Source of the DNA: an uncultured Porphyromonadaceae bacterium
GTDB lineage: Bacteria > Bacteroidota > Bacteroidia > Bacteroidales > Muribaculaceae
Length of the DNA stretch: 10,592 bases
Assembly (NCBI GenBank): GCA_947176355.1
Contig: CAMWQY010000069.1
Location: 1-10,592 of the forward strand
Reading direction: 5' to 3'
Shown in pieces: positions 1-6,751 of this stretch. Positions within the stretch are counted from its first letter, which is position 1. The number at the start of each line of letters is the position of its first letter. The notes beneath the pieces are model-generated. The model was not told where the DNA came from. It saw only the letters and a list, made by a program, of their open reading frames with translations, and searched no databases. The position numbers were made by a program, and so were the translations under genes.

Positions 1-1785
1 TATCTTCCTCAGCAGATGAAGCTTGCCGATGACACTTCTATCATAAATGAAGCACGCAAGGCCTTTGCACACATAGACGAACACAAGGCGCGTCTTGATG
101 ATCTCAATAATCAACTTGCCACGCGCACTGACTATGAAAGCGAATCGTATGCCAAACTCATAGAAGACATCGAATATCTTAACGACAGACTATCGTTGGA
201 AGGTGCCGACAATATGGAGGCTGAAGTGGAAAAGACATTGATAGGCCTCGGTTTCAACCGTGAAGACTTCGATAGTCCAACTTCCGAATTTTCCGGAGGT
301 TGGCGTATGCGTGTGGAGTTAGCTAAAATTCTTCTGCAAAAGCCGGATCTTCTTCTTCTCGACGAGCCTACCAACCACCTTGATATTGAATCAATTCAAT
401 GGCTTGAGCAGTTTTTACAGACTAAAGCCAAGGCTGTAATGCTCGTGAGCCACGACCGTGCTTTTCTTGACAATGTAACTCGCCGAACAATTGAGATTTC
501 TTGTGGTAAAGCTTACGATTATAAGGTAAGTTATACTCCCTATACGGAATTGAGAAAGGAGCGCGTAGCGCAGCAGATGCGAGCATACGAGAATCAGCAA
601 AAACAGATTGCTGACATAAAAGCCTTCATCGAGCGTTTCCGTTATCAAGCTACCAAGGCTATTCAGGTGCAAAGCAGAATCAAACAACTTGAAAAGATTG
701 TTCCGATTGAAGTGGATGAAGTAGACAATTCCCGTCTTAGACTAAAATTTCCACCGGCGCCACGCTCCGGAGATTTCCCTCTTATCCTTGAAGATGTAGG
801 GAAAGCCTACGGCGACCATCAAGTGTTCGACCATGCTGAATTCAGAATCAGACGAGGTGAAAAAGTAGCATTTGTGGGTAAGAATGGAGAAGGAAAGTCT
901 ACTCTCGTTAAGTGTATCATGGGAGAGATAGATCATACCGGCATGCTAAAGTTAGGGCACAATGTCAAGATTGGATATTTTGCTCAAAATCAAGCTCAGC
1001 TTCTGGATGAAAATCTTACTGTATTTGAGACCATAGATAATGTGGCTGTCGGGGATATCCGACTGAAGATAAGGGATATACTCGGTGCTTTCATGTTCGG
1101 AGGCGAGGCTTCAGACAAAAAGGTCAAAGTGCTCTCGGGTGGAGAAAAGACTCGATTGGCTATGATAAAATTGCTTCTCGAACCGGTTAATTTCCTAATA
1201 CTTGACGAGCCTACCAACCACCTTGACCTAAAGACCAAAGACATACTCAAAGATGCCATCCGAGACTTTGACGGGACTGTCATTGTAGTAAGTCATGACC
1301 GTGACTTTCTTGACGGCCTGGTAGAGAAGGTGTATGAGTTTGGTGGAGGGAAAGTTAAGGAGAATCTTGGTGGCATTTATGATTTCTTGCGCTCCAAGAA
1401 TCTTGAGAACCTTAGAGATCTTGAACTCACAAAATCTCCAACCGGCAAGCAAACATCGGAGACAATAACATCGCAAGCTGATATCAATGCAAAATCAAGT
1501 CATCAAGAGACTACTCAACCTCAAACTTCTCAAAAGCTATCATACGCTGAGCAAAAAGCAAGAGACAAGATATTAAAGAAAGCGGAGAAGAAAGTGAAAG
1601 ATGCTGAAGAGGAAATCGCACGACTTGAGTCGCTTCAAAAAGAGATTGAGGATAAGATTGCTGCCGGCGATTCTTCCCAGGAGACACTCGACGCATATTC
1701 GAAGGCTCAGAAAAATCTTGAAAACGGAATGTCTTTGTGGGAACTCGCTACTATGGAGCTCGAAGAACTCCAACAAGGAAATTAG
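1..1785 (+). CDS. ABC-F family ATPase, 5'-truncated by the window edge
   Basis: Soluble tandem-ATPase protein of the ABC-F family. Characterised members act on the ribosome (EttA type) or are linked to DNA or ribosome maintenance (Uup type); none has membrane segments, and none is visible here. The reading frame is open from base 1 (YLPQQ precedes the first Met at base 16), so the first Walker A lies outside the window. Counting from that Met: first signature FSGGWRMR about 92-99 and Walker B LLLLDEPTNHLD about 112-123; inter-domain arm rich in Lys/Arg/Gln about 180-230; second Walker A GKNGEGKST 288-296; second signature LSGGEKTR 373-380; second Walker B LILDEPTNHLD about 394-404; switch His SHDRDF about 426. 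A Ser/Thr/Gln-rich linker (about 472-508) leads to a charged coiled coil (about 510-585), resembling the Uup-type C-terminal domain. First visible gene of the + operon. The exact subfamily cannot be fixed without the missing start. Confidence 0.93.
   Translation, partial: YLPQQMKLADDTSIINEARKAFAHIDEHKARLDDLNNQLATRTDYESESYAKLIEDIEYLNDRLSLEGADNMEAEVEKTLIGLGFNREDFDSPTSEFSGGWRMRVELAKILLQKPDLLLLDEPTNHLDIESIQWLEQFLQTKAKAVMLVSHDRAFLDNVTRRTIEISCGKAYDYKVSYTPYTELRKERVAQQMRAYENQQKQIADIKAFIERFRYQATKAIQVQSRIKQLEKIVPIEVDEVDNSRLRLKFPPAPRSGDFPLILEDVGKAYGDHQVFDHAEFRIRRGEKVAFVGKNGEGKSTLVKCIMGEIDHTGMLKLGHNVKIGYFAQNQAQLLDENLTVFETIDNVAVGDIRLKIRDILGAFMFGGEASDKKVKVLSGGEKTRLAMIKLLLEPVNFLILDEPTNHLDLKTKDILKDAIRDFDGTVIVVSHDRDFLDGLVEKVYEFGGGKVKENLGGIYDFLRSKNLENLRDLELTKSPTGKQTSETITSQADINAKSSHQETTQPQTSQKLSYAEQKARDKILKKAEKKVKDAEEEIARLESLQKEIEDKIAAGDSSQETLDAYSKAQKNLENGMSLWELATMELEELQQGN
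361..1226 (+). repeat. Exact 23-bp direct repeat at the two Walker B sites of the ABC-F gene
   Basis: Bases 361-383 and 1204-1226 are identical, including all synonymous positions, and both encode DEPTNHLD. The feature span covers both copies and the 820 bp between them. The codons on either side differ. The peptide identity is expected for the family; the base-for-base identity is less so. Confidence 0.85.
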
Positions 1786-1789
1786 AATT

Positions 1790-3760
1790 ATGAATGATAT
1801 GCAACACGGAATTATTCAAAAGAATCTTGATACTAACACTTCTCCTAAAGAAGATTTTTATCAATATTGCAATGGAGGGTGGATCGAACAACATCCTCTG
1901 ACCGCTGAATACTCAAGATTCGGCATGTTTGACTTTCTACGTGAGCAAGCACGCGACCAATTGAAAGATCTTATACTTAATCTTTCTGAGCATGAAGATG
2001 CCAAAGTGCCCGGAACTGTCGCACAAAAGGTAAGTGACCTTTATGCAATGGGAATGGACGAGGATAGACTTAACAAAGAAGGATATGAGCCCTTGAAACC
2101 CTTGCTTGAAAAGATTGCCAAAGCGGATATTTCTAAGTTAGAGGAATTGCTTGCTTGGCAGCACAATGGTATAGGAAGCAGTTTCTTCGGAACCGGTGTC
2201 GGTACAGATGCAATGAATTCCGATATGAACATCCTTCATATTGGAGAGGTAGGTCTTGGACTCGGTGACCGCGATTATTATTTGGAGGAAAGCGAAAACA
2301 ATGCTACTATCCTTGCCGCTTATAAAAAATACGTAAAAAGGGCAATGGAACTCATTGGCCATGATGAAGAGGCTCAGGAACGAGTTTGGAATTCGGTCAT
2401 AAAGCTTGAAACGGAATTTGCTCGAAATAAGATGACACGCGAGGATCGCAGAGATCCGAGGAAAAGATATAATATAATGACCCTAACGGAAATAAAAACA
2501 AAATATCCTAAATTTGATTGGGACACTTATTTCCGTCTGTTAGGTCTTGATAATGTTGATAAAGCCAATGTGGCTAATCCTGCATTTACTGATTTCATCA
2601 CCAATTATATTCCAACTCTTTCCGAGCAGGAAATAAAGGACTATATGACATTTGAGACAGTCAATGACGCAACCAATCTTCTTAGCGATGACTTTATCAA
2701 TGCAAGTTTTGAGCTTTACGGACGAGTCATGAGCGGACAAGAGGAACTGAAGCCTCGTTGGAAACGTTCGATGGCTATTCCAAACTCCATGCTTGGGGAA
2801 GCAGTAGGCAAGCTTTATGTAGAGAAATACTTTCCTGAAGAGAGCAAGGAAGCCATGAAGCATCTTGTAGAAAACCTTAGGAAAGCTCTCGGCAAGCATA
2901 TTGAAAGACTATCTTGGATGAGCGATGAGACAAAGGCGAAAGCCCTTGATAAACTCTCTACTTTCACGGTAAAAATAGGGTATCCTGACAAATGGAAAGA
3001 TTATTCGGAGATTCATATTGACCCCAAGAAATCTTATCTTGAGAATGTGCTTGAAGCATCTAAATGGTATGTAAGAGACAATTATTCAAAAATGAATAAG
3101 CCTGTCGATAAAGATGAATGGCACATGACTCCGCAGACTGTGAATGCATATTATAATCCAACGACAAATGAAGTATGCTTCCCTGCTGCTATTCTACAGC
3201 CTCCATATTTTGATCCGACAGCTGATGATGCACTCAACTATGGCGCGATCGGAGTGATAATAGGTCATGAGATGACTCATGGATTTGATGACAGTGGCAG
3301 ACAGTTTGACAAGAACGGTAATCTTGCCGAATGGTGGTCAGACGATGATTCAGTCAAATTCAAGGCTCTCTCAGATAAACTTGTTGAACAATTCGATGCC
3401 ATCGAGGTAGCTCCGGGAGTGCATGCCAACGGACGCTATACACTTGGAGAAAATATTGCTGACCAAGGGGGTCTGAGAATATCTTTGACTGCATATCTTG
3501 ACAGCCTAAAAGAAAAAGAAACTACAGATATCGATGGATTCTCTCCGATTCAGAGATACTATATCGCATACGCCAATGTTTGGGCCGGCAATATACGTGA
3601 AGAAGAAATAAAACTGAGCACAAAGACAGATCCACATTCTCTTGGAAAACTAAGGGTCAACGCAACTCTTAAGAATATCGATGAGTTTTTCGATGCATTT
3701 GGAATCGAAGATGGAGATGCTATGTGGCGTCCTGAAGAAGAAAGGGTTGTGATATGGTAA
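1790..3760 (+). CDS. M13 family (PepO/neprilysin-like) zinc metallopeptidase, no signal peptide
   Basis: Peptide-cleaving zinc endopeptidase, 656 aa, about full length for bacterial M13 enzymes. Visible motifs: N-terminal NLDTNTSPKEDFYQYCNGGW region (about 12-31), typical of the M13 N-domain; substrate-binding NAYYNP (N452-A453-Y454); zinc site HEMTH (493-497, H493 and H497 ligands, E494 catalytic); third-ligand motif GENIADQGG (E554, with D558); and the family's C-terminal Trp (ends VVIW). The open frame extends upstream to base 1601, but that part lies inside the preceding gene. I chose ATG 1790 because family homology begins right after it, it is 4 bp past the upstream stop, and AAGGAA (1775-1780) is a plausible ribosome site; ATG 1799 is an alternative. 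No signal peptide or lipobox follows any of these starts, so I infer a cytoplasmic peptidase, whereas many family members are exported. The last 7 bp overlap aroE. Confidence 0.93.
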   Translation: MNDMQHGIIQKNLDTNTSPKEDFYQYCNGGWIEQHPLTAEYSRFGMFDFLREQARDQLKDLILNLSEHEDAKVPGTVAQKVSDLYAMGMDEDRLNKEGYEPLKPLLEKIAKADISKLEELLAWQHNGIGSSFFGTGVGTDAMNSDMNILHIGEVGLGLGDRDYYLEESENNATILAAYKKYVKRAMELIGHDEEAQERVWNSVIKLETEFARNKMTREDRRDPRKRYNIMTLTEIKTKYPKFDWDTYFRLLGLDNVDKANVANPAFTDFITNYIPTLSEQEIKDYMTFETVNDATNLLSDDFINASFELYGRVMSGQEELKPRWKRSMAIPNSMLGEAVGKLYVEKYFPEESKEAMKHLVENLRKALGKHIERLSWMSDETKAKALDKLSTFTVKIGYPDKWKDYSEIHIDPKKSYLENVLEASKWYVRDNYSKMNKPVDKDEWHMTPQTVNAYYNPTTNEVCFPAAILQPPYFDPTADDALNYGAIGVIIGHEMTHGFDDSGRQFDKNGNLAEWWSDDDSVKFKALSDKLVEQFDAIEVAPGVHANGRYTLGENIADQGGLRISLTAYLDSLKEKETTDIDGFSPIQRYYIAYANVWAGNIREEEIKLSTKTDPHSLGKLRVNATLKNIDEFFDAFGIEDGDAMWRPEEERVVIW

Positions 3761-4542
3761 AAGAAGAATACGGACTGATAGGGAAAACTCTCGGACATTC
3801 ATTTTCAGCGAAATATTTCAATGAGAAATTTGAAAGGGAGGGTATCCCTGCAAGATATGACCTCTACCCTCTTTCCTCCATTGATCTTTTCCCCTCTCTA
3901 ATCGCTGAGCACCCGCTTCTCAAGGGACTCAATGTGACTATACCTTATAAAGTAGAAGTATTGAAATTCCTAGATGCATTTAGTGAAGAAGCTAAAGGAA
4001 TTGGGGCTGTAAATGTCATAAAGATAATCAGAAACGAAGATTCCGGAACTGTTTTTTTGAAAGGATACAACTCTGATGCATACGGTTTTACTGAATCTAT
4101 GAAGGAGGTTCTCAAAAAATCTGGTATAAACTATAATGAAAATGGAGGGCGAAATCCATTGGCGCTTGTGCTTGGAACCGGTGGCGCGTCAAAAGCTGTA
4201 GTATGGTCGTTGCATAACCTTGGTTTTGACACTCAACTTGTAGGACGGACTCATCGTGATGATTGTTTGGCTTATGAAGAATTGACACCGGAAATGGTAA
4301 AAGAAGCAAAAGTGGTAGTCAACTGCACTCCTCTTGGCACAAGTCCCGATGTAGATAAAGCGGCTCCATTTCCATACGAATATCTTCATCCGGGACAAGT
4401 TTGTTTTGACTTAGTCTATAATCCGGCAGAGACATTGTTTATGAAAATATGCAAATCTCACGGATGCTTCACAAGCAACGGATTGGAAATGCTTAGACTT
4501 CAGGCAGTAGGAGCCTGGAGGATATGGAATGAGCAAACTTAG
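3754..4542 (+). CDS. aroE: Shikimate dehydrogenase (NADP+)
   Basis: Reduces 3-dehydroshikimate to shikimate with NADPH in the cytoplasmic chorismate/aromatic amino acid pathway. The 262-aa length is typical. Substrate-site motifs: GHSFSAKYFN (14-23), GLNVTIPYK with catalytic Lys66, GAVNVI (84-89), and GYNSDAYGF (104-112) holding Asn106 and the catalytic-partner Asp108. NADP-fold glycine loop GTGGASKAV (141-149) is followed by VGRT (163-166), where many homologues have NRT. Then come NCTPLGTSP, the FDLVYNP strand, and the C-terminal NGLEMLRLQAVGAW motif. The ATG lies inside the end of the M13 gene (ATGGTAA overlap), with AAAGGG 7 bp upstream, pointing to translational coupling. An aroE-comEC neighbourhood is familiar to me from Bacteroidales genomes (from memory, not checked). 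All key residues are present, so the enzyme is probably active. Confidence 0.96.
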   Translation: MVKEEYGLIGKTLGHSFSAKYFNEKFEREGIPARYDLYPLSSIDLFPSLIAEHPLLKGLNVTIPYKVEVLKFLDAFSEEAKGIGAVNVIKIIRNEDSGTVFLKGYNSDAYGFTESMKEVLKKSGINYNENGGRNPLALVLGTGGASKAVVWSLHNLGFDTQLVGRTHRDDCLAYEELTPEMVKEAKVVVNCTPLGTSPDVDKAAPFPYEYLHPGQVCFDLVYNPAETLFMKICKSHGCFTSNGLEMLRLQAVGAWRIWNEQT

Positions 4543-4586
4543 TAGGGAATTGTAGATGGTGATAGATTTGTAGGGAAAGAGATAAT

Positions 4587-6056
4587 ATGCAAAAGGGACC
4601 TCTGATTCCAATGCTTTCGCTTGCCGGAGGCATAACGCTATCCAAGGTATTAATGATTCCTTGGTGGATTGGAGTGTTTCCTATTGCATGTGCCATTGGT
4701 CTTTACTTATTTCTAATAAAGAAATCCTCAGATCCGGTTGCAGCTTTCAGGGCAGGAAAATGGCATGTAGCATGGGTGATACTTCTTTTTGTCGGAATTG
4801 GATTGACAAATGAATCTTTAAGCCGTCCTGTAAGTATTGAAGAAATCTGTGAAGGTGAAGACAGTTTATACTGTGAAGTCACTGGCGTTCTGACTAAGAC
4901 GTACGGAGAAAGGATTGATGCCGTAATAGAAGGCACAAACGGTGCTAAAGTAAGAATCAGAACCGGAGTAACAGAGGTCTCATCAGGCGACATAATAAAG
5001 ATTCCTGCTACTTGTGTAAAACACGTAGCATCTGACACTTCTTCAATCGGAAGAAAAATCATGCCAATGATGAAAAGCGCAGGAATACTTTACAGCGGTT
5101 GGATCTCGCCAAAGCATATTGAAGTAGTAGGACAAACTAAAGGCATACGGTATTTCTTCAATGATATAAGAGAATATATCGAAACATGCATCGAAAGAAG
5201 TCATCTCTCAAAACAGACAGCTGACTTTCTGAAAGCAATTATTATGGGAGATAAGACGGGATTAGACGAAGAGACCCGATTGACATTTGCTAACGGTGGT
5301 CTGGCTCACATCCTTGCGCTTAGCGGTCTGCATATCGGAATACTCGCCGGATTTCTTATAATGATGATGTTGCCTTTTAAATTATTAGGGCATTATAAAT
5401 GGGGATATTTAATAAGTATCGTAATCTTGTGGCTTTTCGTTGCCGTCACAGGGTTTGCTTACTCATCAGTCAGAGCATGCATAATGACTACTTTTGCATT
5501 CATTGGAATTGCTGCCGCGAGACAAAACTTCGCAGGCAATGCTCTTTGTTCAGCTTGTCTATTGATACTGATATTGGACCCTACGGCACTATTTGACGCC
5601 GGTTTTCAATTAAGCGTAGTATGCGTAGGCGCCTTGATTGCTTTTGCTTCTTCTCTAAATCCTATCGGTCATAGACATCATCCAGTGCTCTTTTATATTT
5701 GCGGTGCCATTATGGCTACAATTATAGCGACGGGGGCATCTTGGGTGCTTACTTCATATTATTTCTCTCAGATACCATTGATGTTTCTTCCTACTAATCT
5801 TCTGCTTCTCCCGATTCTTCCGGTCTACTTATCAGTAGGAATACTTTATACTGCTCTTCTTTGCATAGGATTTGAGATAAGGTGGGCTGGTCATCTACTC
5901 GACCAAGGCTATAACTTTCTTCTTAAGAGTTCCGACATTCTATCAGGTGGTGCAGATTACGTAATCAATTATCAGCTTCCTTTATGGGGAGTATTACTAT
6001 GGCTAATTTTTCTTGCCATTACAGCAATAATATTCAATAGAAAAAACTTTACATGA
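4587..6056 (+). CDS. comEC: ComEC/Rec2-type competence membrane protein, without metallo-beta-lactamase domain
   Basis: Inner-membrane protein of the ComEC/Rec2 family, which carries single-stranded DNA into the cytoplasm during natural transformation. Of its 489 aa, two to three hydrophobic segments (about 8-75) are followed by a soluble beta-rich region with OB-like character (about 83-185, DUF4131-like), then the Competence domain (about 210-485). Family motifs seen: IIMGDKTGL (218-225), LALSGLHIG (243-251), TGFAYSSVRA (288-297) and LFDAGFQLSVV (335-345), with roughly eight hydrophobic stretches to the C-terminus. The protein ends right after the last membrane segment, so the C-terminal metallo-beta-lactamase-like nuclease domain of long ComEC proteins (about 750 aa) is absent. 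The start follows a 44-bp gap with GGGAAAGAG just upstream; a start at Met9 is less likely. The stop overlaps the SprT-like start as ATGA. The family is clear, but whether this organism is transformable is unknown. Confidence 0.92.
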   Translation: MQKGPLIPMLSLAGGITLSKVLMIPWWIGVFPIACAIGLYLFLIKKSSDPVAAFRAGKWHVAWVILLFVGIGLTNESLSRPVSIEEICEGEDSLYCEVTGVLTKTYGERIDAVIEGTNGAKVRIRTGVTEVSSGDIIKIPATCVKHVASDTSSIGRKIMPMMKSAGILYSGWISPKHIEVVGQTKGIRYFFNDIREYIETCIERSHLSKQTADFLKAIIMGDKTGLDEETRLTFANGGLAHILALSGLHIGILAGFLIMMMLPFKLLGHYKWGYLISIVILWLFVAVTGFAYSSVRACIMTTFAFIGIAAARQNFAGNALCSACLLILILDPTALFDAGFQLSVVCVGALIAFASSLNPIGHRHHPVLFYICGAIMATIIATGASWVLTSYYFSQIPLMFLPTNLLLLPILPVYLSVGILYTALLCIGFEIRWAGHLLDQGYNFLLKSSDILSGGADYVINYQLPLWGVLLWLIFLAITAIIFNRKNFT

Positions 6057-6751
6057 AAGCAACAATAGAATTTTTAGAAGACCGATTTCACAAATATAAC
6101 CGCAATATATTCAATAATATCCTTCCTGTGCCACTGATGCATATTTCACAAGCTCGCTCATTTATGGGGCAGTTTAAAGTGGAACGCAAGTCTTCCATGC
6201 TACGGACTACTAAAGAGACCTATCATCTTACATTGAGTAGCAGATATGATCTTGAAGAGTCGGTTCTGGAAGATGTCGTGATACATGAGATGATTCACTA
6301 TCTTATTCATTATAAAAAAATAAAAGATACGTCAAGCCATGGAAGCTATTTCCGCAAATTAATGACAGAGATTAACCATAAATTTGGAAGACATATCACA
6401 ATAAGCCATAGATGCTCACCAAAAGAGTTAGAAAGTGACAACGCAAAATCTCACTCGATTGTCTGTCTTTGCACTATGACTGACGGCAGAAAATTAGTGT
6501 GCAGAGTATCCCAAAGTAAGGTTTTTGAGATACACCGGGCTTTTATAGAATGGGATAAGGTGGCAAAAGAAGAATGGTATTGGGTATATGGCAGTTATTT
6601 CAATCGTTATCGAAGAGTCCTTACGCCAAGACTCTTTTCCGTTGACAAAGAAGGTTTAGGAATAATTGAGTCCGGCACATTATTGGAATTTGTAGAAGTG
6701 TCCGGAGGCAAGACAATCTTGCGCCCTGCAGGGCGAATGGTACGTTTGTAA
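6053..6751 (+). CDS. SprT-like zinc metalloprotein
   Basis: Predicted cytoplasmic zinc metallopeptidase of the SprT-like family, which also contains eukaryotic Spartan, a protease that removes proteins crosslinked to DNA. The bacterial function is poorly known. The 232-aa protein starts in typical family style (FLEDRFHKYNRNIFNNILP, about 7-25) and carries the active-site motif HEMIH (His78, Glu79, His82). A third likely zinc ligand is His96 in DTSSHGSYF, followed by FGRHITISHR (111-120). The C-terminal half has three cysteines (138, 140, 150) where other SprT proteins have a zinc ribbon, but no CxxC pairs, so the ribbon looks degenerate or absent. FNRYRRVLTPRLF (183-195) is conserved in Bacteroidales relatives as I recall them. 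The start overlaps the comEC stop by 4 bp, so it is probably co-translated. The last 145 bp overlap the DUF4296 gene on the other strand. Confidence 0.88.
   Translation: MKATIEFLEDRFHKYNRNIFNNILPVPLMHISQARSFMGQFKVERKSSMLRTTKETYHLTLSSRYDLEESVLEDVVIHEMIHYLIHYKKIKDTSSHGSYFRKLMTEINHKFGRHITISHRCSPKELESDNAKSHSIVCLCTMTDGRKLVCRVSQSKVFEIHRAFIEWDKVAKEEWYWVYGSYFNRYRRVLTPRLFSVDKEGLGIIESGTLLEFVEVSGGKTILRPAGRMVRL

Noticed and set aside
1601..1789. Upstream extension of the M13 reading frame as an N-terminal domain
   Set aside because: It lies within the coiled-coil coding region of the ABC-F gene in another frame, is rich in Lys/Arg/Leu without a signal peptide, and M13 homology starts only after ATG 1790.
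2540..2899. 119-codon antisense open frame inside the M13 gene
   Set aside because: The sense strand has clear M13 coding content, and the antisense product has no recognisable domain or start context.
4563..4570. TAGATTTG, a match to the Bacteroidetes -7 promoter element (TAnnTTTG), upstream of comEC
   Set aside because: No TTTG -33 element lies at the right distance, and the resulting leader would be only about 10 bases. It may be a chance match in a 44-bp gap.
4543..4586. Repeated GTAGGGA-type words in the aroE-comEC gap
   Set aside because: The shared word is only about 7-8 bp and occurs twice; too short to support a repeat or operator.
4703..5062. 119-codon antisense open frame inside comEC
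   Set aside because: Shadow of the comEC frame; no motif, no start signal.
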